Assembly: GCA_001701225.1 (NCBI GenBank)
Contig: DAAQ01000030.1
Location: 121,530-185,529 of the forward strand
Length of the DNA: 64,000 nt
Source of the DNA: Bacteroidales bacterium H5
GTDB taxonomy: Bacteria; Bacteroidota; Bacteroidia; Bacteroidales; Muribaculaceae
Direction: 5' to 3'
A program made the translations under genes and the position numbers. Of the stretch, positions 40,167-48,301 are shown piece by piece; positions within the stretch are counted from its first letter, which is position 1; each line of letters starts with the position of its first letter. A model generated the notes under the pieces. The model was given only the letters and a program-made list of their open reading frames with translations, searched no databases and was not told where the DNA came from.

Positions 40167-40187
40167 CAAGGACAAAACAAACAATAT

Positions 40188-40589
40188 ATGGAAAAAATTT
40201 ATCACATCATTCTGGTTATGGCAATGTTGTTTTGCTGTTCCACAACACAAACAGTTTCGGCCCAGAGTCAGTCTCCCGAAACCCCTCCAACCTACACTCC
40301 AACCCGGAGAGATGTCCCTCTTAATAGAAAAGGGAGCGACCCATCTCTCAGACCACACAAACCCTCAATGCAACAGATATGTTGCTATCATGAAAATGGG
40401 ATTCTATACATTGAATTTCGAGTTCCAGAAGGAACGTGTAATCTAACTGTCACATCTTCTGAACAAGGTGTCGAAGAATACACAATCGAATCGTCAATCC
40501 CCTCAGAAATTTATATAGGGGAATTGGATGAGTTTGACATCGAAATAGAAACAGAGAATGGAAATACCTACGAGGGAGGTATCCACTAA
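40188..40589 (+). CDS. Small exported DUF3244-like protein
   Basis: 133 aa from the ATG at 40188 (MEKIYHIILVMAML). A signal peptide ends near VSA|QSQS, a polar Pro-rich linker follows, then a compact beta-sandwich-like domain (CCYHENGILYIEFRVPEG). This matches the short DUF3244 proteins secreted by Bacteroides. The AT-rich composition differs from the bulk of the window. Function unknown. Confidence 0.65.
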   Translation: MEKIYHIILVMAMLFCCSTTQTVSAQSQSPETPPTYTPTRRDVPLNRKGSDPSLRPHKPSMQQICCYHENGILYIEFRVPEGTCNLTVTSSEQGVEEYTIESSIPSEIYIGELDEFDIEIETENGNTYEGGIH

Positions 40590-40616
40590 TATTTATTAAC
40601 CCTAATCAATTCACCA

Positions 40617-40802
40617 ATGAAAAAGAGAATTCTTTTCCGCGTGGTTGCGATGCTTGTGCTCGCAATCGCGGGCGCGCTCTCCGCGAGCGCCGGAGGTGCC
40701 CTGACAGTCAGCCGTACGGCCCTGACCTCAGACGGCAACCTCAACTACAAACACTTTGAGGTTCAGGCCACCACAGCCGGAACACACTATGCTGAGTTAT
40801 GA
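40617..40802 (+). pseudogene. 61-codon remnant of an exported protein
   Basis: ATG at 40617 encodes MKKRILFRVVAMLVLAIAG with a good signal peptide ending ALSASA|G, then ~35 residues resembling the opening beta-strands of a larger secreted protein, and stops at TGA 40800-40802. No continuation is found in any frame downstream; the hairpin-rich region begins ~120 nt later. A genuine short secreted peptide cannot be excluded, but a truncated gene is more likely. Confidence 0.45.
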
Positions 40803-40924
40803 ATAACTGCTTATGAAATCCAAGATAAACATGATTGACGGTGGTTAGCCAGCCTCAATCATAATTGTGTTTCAAAAAAGAATTTCATTATGACAATATA
40901 CCGAGAATGTATGACGGGTATTCC

Positions 40925-40946
40925 GCGACCCCCATGCGGGGGCCGC
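40925..40946 (+). repeat. Hairpin module C, copy 1
   Basis: A GC-rich stem-loop whose 22 bases (GACCCCC-ATGC-GGGGGCC core) are the exact reverse complement of 41230-41251. Confidence 0.75.
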
Positions 40947-40968
40947 AGGTCGGGGGTAGGCGCTTTCT

Positions 40969-41019
40969 CCCCAAGGCGAGCCTTGGGGCTACGTTCCCGG
41001 GCCCCGCACAAGGCGGGGC
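40969..41019 (+). repeat. Two-hairpin module B, copy 1
   Basis: Hairpin CCCCAAGGCGAGCCTTGGGG, a CTAC-led spacer, then hairpin GCCCCGC-ACAAG-GCGGGGC. 51 nt. Its inverted copy is at 41578-41628, with a paired A-T to G-C change in the first stem. Confidence 0.8.
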
Positions 41020-41152
41020 AGCATCGCATGTGCCCGAAGAAGGTGGGAGAAGGACAGCCATATCAAGAAGCCGACAGGTATTCAACGAATCCGGCATATA
41101 ACGCACCATACAACCGGTAAATTGCTGACCACATGTCGCATCGACAGCCATC

Positions 41153-41204
41153 GCCCTGCGGACGCAGGGCACCGTCTTAATAGCCTATGGGCTTGCCCAT
41201 AGGT
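41153..41204 (+). repeat. Two-hairpin module A, copy 1
   Basis: Hairpin GCCCTGC-GGAC-GCAGGGC, spacer ACCGTCTTAATA, hairpin CCTATGGGCTTGCCCATAGG. 52 nt; inverted copy at 41314-41365. Confidence 0.8.
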
Positions 41205-41229
41205 GGTCAACCGTCGCAACACGAACCTT

Positions 41230-41251
41230 GCGGCCCCCGCATGGGGGTCGC
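41230..41251 (-). repeat. Hairpin module C, copy 2 (inverted)
   Basis: Exact 22-nt reverse complement of 40925-40946. Confidence 0.75.
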
Positions 41252-41313
41252 GGCACCGCGGCGAAGGTACCCGGACTCCCTGCGGGAGCCCGAATGGATG
41301 GATGACCGCCTGT

Positions 41314-41365
41314 ACCTATGGGCAAGCCCATAGGCTATTAGGACGGTGCCCCGCATCCGCGGGGC
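41314..41365 (-). repeat. Two-hairpin module A, copy 2 (inverted)
   Basis: Reverse complement of 41153-41204 with four differences. Two of them replace a T-A pair by a C-G pair in the same stem position. Spacer between the copies: 109 nt. Confidence 0.8.
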
Positions 41366-41577
41366 GCAGAGCCAAGACGATACGATGTCGTGTCCCTTGC
41401 GCAACGCATGGCATCCTTTTCGCGCGATGTGATTCACTGTTGATGCGGTTGATTCATTTCCTATCGCAGGCCACGTCCCTACGACTTTGACAAGCCATGT
41501 CCCTGCGATTTCGACAGGCGACGAAAATGCTCTCGCGATATTGCCACATGCGCCGTCTTGTCCTACCTATGGAAACC

Positions 41578-41628
41578 GCCCCGCCTTGTGCGGGGCACGG
41601 AAATGTAGCCCCGAGGCTTGCCTCGGGG
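41578..41628 (-). repeat. Two-hairpin module B, copy 2 (inverted)
   Basis: Reverse complement of 40969-41019 with a few changes. The stem reads CCCCGAGG..CCTCGGGG on the same sense as copy 1, so pairing is kept. Confidence 0.8.
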
Positions 41629-41715
41629 GATATGCCATCCCATTTCTCCGGGTGCCCGAAGGGTATCCGGGAATATCCGCCAAAGACGGGGCGGATATAC
41701 CGGACGATAAAAGAT

Positions 41716-41809
41716 AGAAGATTCACGGACTACCGTCCGAACCAAGTCCAGCCAGAAAGGCCATGGGCTATTTTATGAAACCAGCCTTGGACGGCGCCGT
41801 GAATCTTCT
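41716..41809. repeat. 94-nt long-range structured inverted repeat
   Basis: AGAAGATTCACGG (41716-41728) pairs perfectly with CCGTGAATCTTCT (41797-41809). Inside, CCGTCC (41733-41738) pairs with GGACGG (41789-41794). TTTTTAT follows, so on the plus strand it could end a transcript. It lies 44 nt upstream of the -33 box of the next gene. Confidence 0.6.
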
Positions 41810-41852
41810 TTTTATAAAAACGAAGAAATTTTAAAGAAATTTGGCTGAAACG

Positions 41853-41884
41853 TTTGCATGAGTGAAAAAATGTCTCTATTTTTG
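41853..41884 (+). promoter_or_regulatory. Promoter of the FISUMP-type secreted protein
   Basis: TTTG (41853-41856), 20 nt, TATTTTTG (41877-41884): a full Bacteroidetes promoter match. The leader is ~40 nt and AT-rich. Confidence 0.65.
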
Positions 41885-41931
41885 TATCGGATTCATAAAA
41901 TAGCTCATGCCTAACTAAAAATTTTTTAAAC

Positions 41932-42918
41932 ATGAAAAAACAGTTATCCTTATTTGCTCTCACGGGCTTCGGGCTCGTGAACGCAATGGTGAGCTATGCC
42001 GCCCTGCCACAACTGCAGCCTGCCGACGGCGAGATTGGCGGTCATGAGTACGTAGACCTCGGTCTGCCCAGCGGACTGCTTTGGGCTACCTGCAACCTCG
42101 GAGCGGAAACTCCGTTCGAAATCGGAGATATGTACGCATGGGGAGAGACAGTTCCGAAGACCGTTTTTGACTACGACAATTACCAGCATCTAGTCGAAAT
42201 AGTGGTGGATGAAAACAATTACGTCGATTTCATAATGGCTGACCTTGGCGAATGTATCGCCGGAACCCAATATGACGCCGCCGCTGTCAATTGGGGCTAT
42301 GGATGGCGCATGCCGACAATGGCCGAGATTGATGAGCTCATCGAGGCCACAGGCGCCGACTCCCTGCATCCGCAGCAATGGATGGCCGAGGGTGATGTCA
42401 GCGGCATGTCGGTAGGTGACAGGCTCTTCTTCACGGCGGGTGCTGATGTCGACTACCACACACAGGAGCATCCCGGGGGTGTGATGGTGAAATTCGGGCG
42501 TTATGCTTCCGCATCAATGGTAGAATTCGATGACTATACGGGCAACGGGTTCGCATACAGCATGCAGTTCATACCCGAGCAGAAGCTGGACTGGAGGACG
42601 GCGCTCAAATACTTTGGCCGTCAGATTCGCCCTGTATACGGTGAGATTACCAACCGGCACTACTCCATCTCCTATGGGGGCGGCCAGTCGGGCATTGCTG
42701 AGGCTGTTGCCGAGGGGGCCAAGGTCGGCGTGAGGGTTGTCGGCGGGTCGCTTGTAGTGACAGGTGCGCCCGAGGGTGCGTCAGTGGCGGTCTATGACCT
42801 TGCCGGACGCCGCGTGATGGCCTCTGCCCTCAACGGCCATACGGTAGACCTCCCCTCCCTCACCCCCGGCGTCTACATCGCCACCGTGGCCGGGAAGAGT
42901 GTGAAGGTGAGGTTATGA
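41932..42918 (+). CDS. Secreted protein with FISUMP-like domain and T9SS sorting tail
   Basis: 328 aa. Signal peptide (MKKQLSLFALTGFGL..SYA|A). A domain beginning GGHEYVDLGLPSGLLWATCN and YAWGE matches the Fibrobacter-succinogenes-major-paralog (FISUMP)/DUF1566-like module common in secreted Bacteroidetes proteins. The last ~75 residues (SVAVYDLAGRRVMAS...LTPGVYIATVAGKSVKVRL) are a type IX secretion C-terminal domain. Probably a surface lectin or binding protein; ligand unknown. It sits alone between two hairpin/repeat regions, and its final codons overlap the left arm of the 42911 inverted repeat. Confidence 0.75.
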   Translation: MKKQLSLFALTGFGLVNAMVSYAALPQLQPADGEIGGHEYVDLGLPSGLLWATCNLGAETPFEIGDMYAWGETVPKTVFDYDNYQHLVEIVVDENNYVDFIMADLGECIAGTQYDAAAVNWGYGWRMPTMAEIDELIEATGADSLHPQQWMAEGDVSGMSVGDRLFFTAGADVDYHTQEHPGGVMVKFGRYASASMVEFDDYTGNGFAYSMQFIPEQKLDWRTALKYFGRQIRPVYGEITNRHYSISYGGGQSGIAEAVAEGAKVGVRVVGGSLVVTGAPEGASVAVYDLAGRRVMASALNGHTVDLPSLTPGVYIATVAGKSVKVRL

Positions 42919-42992
42919 GGAGGTATAGGTTAAGGGTTAAGGGTTAAAGGCCTCAGTCTTTAACCAGATTCCCTAATTTCTAATTCCTCATT
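42911..42992 (+). repeat. Left arm of ~580-bp nested inverted-repeat structure
   Basis: Contains GGTTATGAGG, three TTAAGGG-type heptads (42928-42950) and CTAATTTCTAATTCCTCATT (42973-42992). The same elements occur in reverse complement and reverse order at 43416-43488; the last 20-mer is a perfect match. Confidence 0.7.
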
Positions 42993-43015
42993 GTTTCAGG
43001 CCCGGAGGGCCGTCG

Positions 43016-43096
43016 TTATGACTAACCCGGGGTGACCATAGGGAACCCCGGGAAAGGCCATCCCCACCCAATGAGCCCCGATAGGGGCGATGTCAT
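43016..43096 (-). repeat. Inverted copy of the 58-bp hairpin unit
   Basis: Read on the minus strand it runs ATGACATCGCCCC..GGGGC then CCCGGGGTTCCCTATGGTCA, the same two-hairpin unit that is repeated directly at 43109-43302. The GATGTCAT end faces ATGACATC of the first direct unit across a 12-nt spacer. Confidence 0.7.
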
Positions 43097-43108
43097 ACGT
43101 CGCAACTT

Positions 43109-43302
43109 ATGACATCACCCCTTGCGGGGTTCCGGGTTCCGCGTCGGATTATTCCCGGGGTTCCCTGCGGTCACCCCGGGCTAACGATGACATCGCTCCC
43201 ACCGGGAGCTCCCGGGATTTCCTACGCTCACCCACCGGCTAACGATGACATCGCTCCACACGGGAGCTCCCGGGGTTCCCTACGGTCAACCCCCGGCTTA
43301 CA
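43109..43302 (+). repeat. Direct tandem 58-bp two-hairpin units
   Basis: Units begin at 43109 (78 nt, with a 20-nt insertion), 43187 and 43245, each with ATGACATC. The next ATGAC is at 43303, giving two exact 58-bp periods. Each unit has a GCTCCC..GGGAGC hairpin and a CCCGGGG..CCCCGGG hairpin with the loop region TTCCCTACGGTCA. An ORF reads through (43109-43306) but merely translates the repeat. The whole non-coding stretch is 42919-43593. Confidence 0.75.
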
Positions 43303-43360
43303 ATGACTATTTCTTTTGAAATCCCTAACTTTTGATTTTTAATTATAGAGATTTGTTCTT

Positions 43361-43400
43361 AAGTCGGGAAATATGGTGCGCCATATTTCCCGACTTTTTC
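43361..43400 (+). terminator. Perfect 16-bp hairpin with T-run
   Basis: AAGTCGGGAAATATGG (43361-43376), loop TGCG, CCATATTTCCCGACTT (43381-43396), then TTTC. It lies in the AT-rich centre-right of the nested repeat. Confidence 0.65.
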
Positions 43401-43415
43401 ATTAAAAAACGAATT

Positions 43416-43520
43416 AATGAGGAATTAGAAATTAGAAAATCTGATTAGGGATACCAGCCTTTAACCCTTAACCTTTAACCTCATAACCCACACCTTCCTT
43501 TAACCCTTAACCTTTAAGCC
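43416..43520 (-). repeat. Right arm of the nested inverted repeat, with 7-bp repeats
   Basis: AATGAGGAATTAGAAATTAG (43416-43435) is the perfect complement of 42973-42992. CCTTTAACCCTTAACCTTTAACC-type heptads (43458-43480) and CCTCATAACC (43479-43488) mirror the left arm. A further CTTTAACCCTTAACC block runs to about 43520. Confidence 0.7.
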
Positions 43521-43580
43521 CATACCCACTACTTTTCCCTCATTTCCTCGCAATAACTTTCCGAAGCGGATTTTTTTCGT

Positions 43581-43588
43581 TAATTTTG
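43581..43588 (+). promoter_or_regulatory. -7 box almost touching the GT start codon
   Basis: TAATTTTG, exact match, ends 5 nt before the ATG at 43594. The predicted mRNA would be leaderless or nearly so. Confidence 0.5.
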
Positions 43589-43593
43589 CGCTT

Positions 43594-44628
43594 ATGAAAA
43601 AGTGTCTGTTCATATCGCGCAACTACAAGCACCCGAAATGTGGGGGCGGACGTGCCCGCACCGACATTGAGATGGTGATGGAAAGTCTTGGATATGAGAA
43701 CATAGGACTGTCACGAACCACATCGGGCAATGGTGTGGTGCATGGTCTGCGCAACACCATCGGAGTATTCAAGGCTATCGCGTCGCTCGGCAAGGGGGAC
43801 GTGGTGGTGCTGCAATATCAGATGAAGATGTATGCCGCCGTGTGCCGTGCCGCGCACCGCAAGGGGGTGAAGGTGATATGCCTGATACATGACCTCGACT
43901 CGTTCAGGGACAAGACACTTACCCCTGCACAGGAGATACCGCTGCTCAATATGGCCGACGTGCTGCTGACCCACAACCATGTGATGCGCCGGTGGCTCGG
44001 AGAACACGGATGCACCGCGCGGATGATAGACTATGAGATAATGGACTATCTGCACGGCGAGTCGGGCGAGGCGCATCCGGCCCGCGAGGACGGAGGATAT
44101 TCGCTGTTCTTTGTGGGCAACCTCTCGCCCGCGCTCAACGACTATCTCTATCAGCTCGCTGCCATAATGCCCCACAGGGACATCTATCTCTATGGGGGTG
44201 AGGAAGACAGGGCCAAGGCATCGCGATACGCCAACCTGCATCTGATGGGGATGGTGGACGACACCGAGATAATAGCCCGCCACAAGGGTGACTTCGGCCT
44301 GTCGTGGTATGGCCTGTCGCTCGACGAGGGTGTCGGGAAGGTGGGCGAATATATGGAGTATAACAATCCCCACAAGGTGGGCCTGTACCTGCGGTGCAAC
44401 GCCCCCGTGGTGGTGTGGAGCAGGGCCGGACGTGCCGAGTTCATACGCCGCAACGGGGTCGGCATCACCGTCGGGTCGCTGCGCGAGCTCGACGCGGCGC
44501 TCTCGGCTGTGACACCGGCCCGCTATGCCGAGATGCTCGGCTGTGTGGCCACCGTGAACCGCCTCCTCAAAGAGGGGCATTATCTGAAGAAGGCCCTCGG
44601 AGAGGCCCTTGATTATCTTTTCCCTTAA
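43594..44628 (+). CDS. Galactofuranosyltransferase-like glycosyltransferase
   Basis: 344 aa resembling the beta-1,6-galactofuranosyltransferase/WbbI-type GT-B enzymes of Bacteroides. Opening MKKCLFISRNYKHPKCGGG, a DVVVLQYQMKMYA segment, LIHDLDSFRD, FFVGNLSPALNDYLYQL and the donor-site stretch GLSWYGLSLDEGVGKVGEYM. It acts in the cytoplasm on lipid-linked or LPS glycans; donor sugar inferred. First of four closely packed genes (GT, GT2, acetyltransferase, LtaS-like). Confidence 0.8.
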   Translation: MKKCLFISRNYKHPKCGGGRARTDIEMVMESLGYENIGLSRTTSGNGVVHGLRNTIGVFKAIASLGKGDVVVLQYQMKMYAAVCRAAHRKGVKVICLIHDLDSFRDKTLTPAQEIPLLNMADVLLTHNHVMRRWLGEHGCTARMIDYEIMDYLHGESGEAHPAREDGGYSLFFVGNLSPALNDYLYQLAAIMPHRDIYLYGGEEDRAKASRYANLHLMGMVDDTEIIARHKGDFGLSWYGLSLDEGVGKVGEYMEYNNPHKVGLYLRCNAPVVVWSRAGRAEFIRRNGVGITVGSLRELDAALSAVTPARYAEMLGCVATVNRLLKEGHYLKKALGEALDYLFP

Positions 44629-44645
44629 ACAATACTGACAGAACA

Positions 44646-45551
44646 ATGGAAGAAGAAAGACCGCTGTTTTCGATATTCATCCCCACGTGGAACAACCTGC
44701 CATTCCTGAAGCTGTGCATCGAGAGCATTGAGAAAAACTCGGCCTACAGGCACGAGATTCTGGTGCATGTCAACGACGGCTCGGACGGAACACTCGACTG
44801 GGTGCGCGAACGCGGATACAAGTACACACACTCGGCCGAGAACATCGGCGTGTGCTGGGCCATGAACGGCCTGAGACCCCTGATGACGACCGACTATGTG
44901 GTGTATGTGAACGACGACATGTATATGTGTCCCGGCTGGGACTCGGCCCTCTATGACGAGATAAAGCGCCAGAAGGGGAAGATGTGGTATCTCGCCTCGA
45001 CGCTGATTGAGCCGGGCTCAAGGCTCAGGTGCTACCCGTCCGAGAATTTCGGCATGACGGTCGAGGAGTTCCGCGAACAGGAACTGCTCGACAGATACCG
45101 CTCGCTGGCTCCCGCCGACTGGCAGGGAGCCCTCTTCCCCCCTACCGTAGTTCACCGCGATATCTGGGATCTGGTGGGAGGATATAGTGTGGAATTCAGT
45201 CCCGGCATGGGGTCGGACCCCGATTTCAACGCCAAGCTGTGGATGGCGGGCGTGCGCACCTTCAAAGGGCTCGGAAACAGCGTGGGCTATCATTTCAAAA
45301 ACCGTTCTGTCAACCGCATTGTCAAGAATGACGGCCCGATACAGTTCCTGCGCAAGTGGGGCATCACCATACGCGCCTTCCGCTATCAGTTTATGCACGT
45401 CGACCAGCCATGGGACAAGCCTGTCGCACTCGACCGCAAGGCCATACGCGCCGAGCGCATAAGGAGCTACGTGAAGAGGGTATTCACCGTATTCAAGGAC
45501 ATGAAGGCGGCCACCCTGTGGAACCCAATGATAAAGCCCGGCAAGGAATGA
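44646..45551 (+). CDS. GT2-family glycosyltransferase
   Basis: 301 aa GT-A inverting enzyme. N-terminal [28 protein letters not shown] (the D..D nucleotide-binding region), [13 protein letters not shown] (DxD-like metal site) and [16 protein letters not shown]. Acceptor unknown. It overlaps the next gene start by four bases (ATGA). Confidence 0.9.
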   Translation: MEEERPLFSIFIPTWNNLPFLKLCIESIEKNSAYRHEILVHVNDGSDGTLDWVRERGYKYTHSAENIGVCWAMNGLRPLMTTDYVVYVNDDMYMCPGWDSALYDEIKRQKGKMWYLASTLIEPGSRLRCYPSENFGMTVEEFREQELLDRYRSLAPADWQGALFPPTVVHRDIWDLVGGYSVEFSPGMGSDPDFNAKLWMAGVRTFKGLGNSVGYHFKNRSVNRIVKNDGPIQFLRKWGITIRAFRYQFMHVDQPWDKPVALDRKAIRAERIRSYVKRVFTVFKDMKAATLWNPMIKPGKE

Positions 45552-46237
45552 TAGCACAGCTGATAAGGAACCTCACCTATATGTGGCGCTATCGCGGACG
45601 GCGCGTGATAGTGAAGCGCAACGCCCGGGTGGTCAAGGGCTCGGTGCTCGAAGGCCTGAACCGCGTGGCCAACCGCACATATTTCCAGGGCTACATGGGG
45701 CTGGGGTCCTATATCGGCACCGACTGCTACGTGTCGGCCCGTGTGGGCAGGTTCAGCAGCATCGCTCCACAGGTCACGACCTCTGACGGCATACATACCT
45801 ATCGCGAGCCCTACGTCACGACATCGCCAATGTTCTTCAACCGCAGGCATCTCGACGGCATGTCGTTTGCCACACGCGACACACTCGCCAACATACGCCA
45901 CGCCGACGACGTGTGCGGAGGGGTGGCCGTGAGCATCGGCAACGACTGCTGGATCGGGCAGGGAGTATTCATGGCCGGAGGTGTCACCATAGGCGACGGT
46001 GCGGTGGTGCTGGCCGGGGCCGTGGTGACCAAGGAAATCCCGCCCTATGCCATAGCCGGAGGTGTCCCCGCCGAGGTGAAGGGATACCGCTATGACCCCG
46101 CGACGATAGAGATGCTGCTGCGCGTGAGGTGGTGGGATATGCCCGAGGAGTGGCTGAGAGAGAACTGGGAGATGCTCAACGACATGGAGCGTTTCAGGAA
46201 ATATTTCGCAGACAAAGACAAGAATAGCAAGAAATGA
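45548..46237 (+). CDS. Left-handed beta-helix acyl/acetyltransferase
   Basis: 229 aa. Hexapeptide-repeat (LbH) protein of the CatB/WcaF type: [48 protein letters not shown], and the active-site-like GIHTYREP loop. The start at 45548 overlaps the GT2 stop; the upstream open frame is a shadow. It probably O-acetylates the glycan made by its neighbours. Confidence 0.88.
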   Translation: MIAQLIRNLTYMWRYRGRRVIVKRNARVVKGSVLEGLNRVANRTYFQGYMGLGSYIGTDCYVSARVGRFSSIAPQVTTSDGIHTYREPYVTTSPMFFNRRHLDGMSFATRDTLANIRHADDVCGGVAVSIGNDCWIGQGVFMAGGVTIGDGAVVLAGAVVTKEIPPYAIAGGVPAEVKGYRYDPATIEMLLRVRWWDMPEEWLRENWEMLNDMERFRKYFADKDKNSKK

Positions 46238-48207
46238 GTGGCAAAAGACTTGGAAAGATACTGTCGTCAAATCCCGCAGGGCTGATAATCAACCTGTTCT
46301 GGGTATATGTGTGCTATGAGGTGTGCCGACTGGCCTTCATGGCCGAAAACTGGCAGATGTTCTCGGCGGGGATGTCGTGGAAAGCGTTCTGGCAGATAAC
46401 GCTCGGAGGACTCAAGTTCGACACCTCGGCCATCTTCTATACAAACTCGCTGGTGATACTGCTCTACCTGCTCCCGCTCCATGTCAAGGAGCGCAGGTGG
46501 TACTGGCTCACCACAAAGTGGATATATGTCATCATCAACGCCGTGTGCCTGTTCATGAACCTCGCGGATACGGTGTTCTTCGAGTTCCGCAAGCACCGCA
46601 CCTCTATGGCGGTGTTCGACGAGTTCAAGGGCGAGGGGAATATCGGCGGCATCGTGGGCACCGAGATAATCTCGCACTGGTATCTGGCGGTACTGTTCGT
46701 GGCCATGGTGGCGTTGCTGTGGAGATGTTACCGTATGCCCGGCACACCCGTCAAACCGCTGAAAAGGTATTATGTCACACAGATAGTGACCTTGGTCCTT
46801 TTCGTACCCGTGACCATATTCGGCATGAGGGGCAACACATTCTTCTCGGCCACACGGCCTATCGCCGTGAGCTATGCCCACCGCTATGTCAGCGACCCGA
46901 TACAGACCGGGATTGTGCTCAACACCCCCTTCTCGATAATCCGCACCATCAACCAACTCCCCAAGGAGACACCTGTATATTTCACCGACCGTGCCGAGAT
47001 GCTGGCGATATACAATCCCGTGCACCAGCCGTCAGACTCGGCTGTGGTGAGGAAGAAGAACATCGTCATACTCATAGTCGAGAGCTTCGCACAGGAATTC
47101 GTAGGCTCGCTCAACCGCCATCTCGACGGAGGCACCTACAAGGGCTATACCCCCTTTGCCGACGAGCTGCTCGAACAGAGCCTCTACTTTGACCAGTCGT
47201 TTGCCAACACATATTTCTCCATCGACGCACCTCCTGCCGTGTTCGCCTCGATTCCGCGCATGGACAGGCCGTTCGTCACGTCACCCTACTCGCTCAACCA
47301 CCTCAACTCGCTCGCCACCGAGACACGCAACCTGGGCTACAGGACGGCATTCTTCCACGGGGCAGACAACGAGTCGCTGGGATTCAACGCCTTCGTGCGC
47401 TCGATAGGGTTCGAGGAGTATTTCGGCAAGGACGAATTCGTGGCCGACAAGCGTTTCGGAGGGATGAAGGAGTTTGACGGCAAATGGGGCATATGGGACG
47501 AGCCTTTCCTGCAGTTCTTCGCCACCAAGCTCGGCGAGATGCCCGAGCCGTTCCTGGCCGGAGTGTTCACGCTATCGTCCCATCACCCCTTCAATATCCC
47601 CGACCGGTATCGCGACACTTTCCACGACGAGGGGCTGCACAAACTGCATAAGTGCATACGCTATACCGACCACTCGCTTCGCCGCTTCTTCGAGACGGCA
47701 TCAAAGCAGCCCTGGTACAAGAACACCATCTTCGTGCTCACGGCCGACCATGCCAGCTCGAAACGCACGCACGAGGAGTATTTCGGCGAGGTGGGCGGCT
47801 TCCGCGTTCCCATCCTCTTCTTCGACCCCTTGGGCGAGATGCCGCGGGGCAAGCATCCCGGCATAGTGCAGCAGATGGACATAATGCCGACCCTGCTCGG
47901 ATATATCGGATATGACAGGCCATACGTGGCATTCGGCAAGGATGTCCTCAACACTCCCGCCGACGAGACATGGGCCTTCAACTGGGATCTGTTCCCGCAA
48001 TATTTCAAGGGCAAATATGTGATGCGCTCAGACGGAACTCAGGTCACCGAAATCTACAACTACGTCGACGACCCGCTGCTCAAGGAGAACCTAAAGGGAC
48101 GCTTCGAGGGCGAGGAAGAGATGTTCGACGAGATGAAGGCCATCATCCAGACCTACATGGAGCGCATGAAGGCCGATGACGTCACGGTGAAGGAAACCGT
48201 ACAATAA
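46234..48207 (+). CDS. LtaS-family alkaline-phosphatase-superfamily membrane transferase
   Basis: 657 aa. Five predicted N-terminal membrane helices (to about 215) and a periplasmic catalytic domain: [12 protein letters not shown] (metal Glu), [17 protein letters not shown] (nucleophile region, Ser), [15 protein letters not shown] (Asp-His). Members transfer phosphoglycerol or similar groups. Gram-negative hosts lack teichoic acid, so capsule, LPS or membrane-glycan decoration is likely. Overlaps the acetyltransferase by four bases; last gene of the cluster. Confidence 0.85.
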   Translation: MSGKRLGKILSSNPAGLIINLFWVYVCYEVCRLAFMAENWQMFSAGMSWKAFWQITLGGLKFDTSAIFYTNSLVILLYLLPLHVKERRWYWLTTKWIYVIINAVCLFMNLADTVFFEFRKHRTSMAVFDEFKGEGNIGGIVGTEIISHWYLAVLFVAMVALLWRCYRMPGTPVKPLKRYYVTQIVTLVLFVPVTIFGMRGNTFFSATRPIAVSYAHRYVSDPIQTGIVLNTPFSIIRTINQLPKETPVYFTDRAEMLAIYNPVHQPSDSAVVRKKNIVILIVESFAQEFVGSLNRHLDGGTYKGYTPFADELLEQSLYFDQSFANTYFSIDAPPAVFASIPRMDRPFVTSPYSLNHLNSLATETRNLGYRTAFFHGADNESLGFNAFVRSIGFEEYFGKDEFVADKRFGGMKEFDGKWGIWDEPFLQFFATKLGEMPEPFLAGVFTLSSHHPFNIPDRYRDTFHDEGLHKLHKCIRYTDHSLRRFFETASKQPWYKNTIFVLTADHASSKRTHEEYFGEVGGFRVPILFFDPLGEMPRGKHPGIVQQMDIMPTLLGYIGYDRPYVAFGKDVLNTPADETWAFNWDLFPQYFKGKYVMRSDGTQVTEIYNYVDDPLLKENLKGRFEGEEEMFDEMKAIIQTYMERMKADDVTVKETVQ

Positions 48208-48238
48208 CCTCTACAGGAACAAAATCTTTGTCACAACC

Positions 48239-48294
48239 TTTGCACATTACCCCACAAATGCTTATATTTGTGGGGTAATTGCAATTTACCCCAC
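48239..48294 (+). promoter_or_regulatory. Promoter overlaid by palindromic operator for the Rpn nuclease gene
   Basis: TTTG (48239-48242), 20 nt, TATATTTG (48263-48270) is a full promoter match. A 14-bp palindrome, ATTACCCCACAAAT (48246-48259) with ATTTGTGGGGTAAT (48266-48279), covers the spacer, the -7 box and the expected start. A third TTTACCCCAC half-site lies at 48285-48294. This is the layout expected for repression at the core promoter. Confidence 0.65.
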
Positions 48295-48301
48295 CCGCGC
48301 C

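Larger units (their letters stand above)
40925..41700. other. Non-coding island of GC-rich hairpins (REP-like)
   Basis: The 1.1-kb stretch 40803-41931 lacks a supported gene. From 40925 onward it contains at least ten perfect or near-perfect short stem-loops with 3-5 nt loops. They belong to a few recurring modules, present in both orientations (listed separately). Small frames such as 41203-41490 translate hairpins and show no protein-like features. The organisation recalls bacterial REP/BIME elements, but no REP-associated Y1 transposase is in the window. Confidence 0.7.

Noticed and set aside
41203..41490. Several 70-95 codon frames within the hairpin island
   Set aside because: All three frames stay open because of GC content; the translations are Arg/Pro/Gly-rich with no hydrophobic core, and stem-loops account for the sequence.
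43109..43302. Possible CRISPR-like array
   Set aside because: The units are adjacent tandem repeats with internal hairpins and no unique spacers, and no cas genes are present.
43109..43306. 65-codon frame across the 58-bp repeats
   Set aside because: It only translates the tandem repeat; no start context, and the hairpin structure is the conserved feature.
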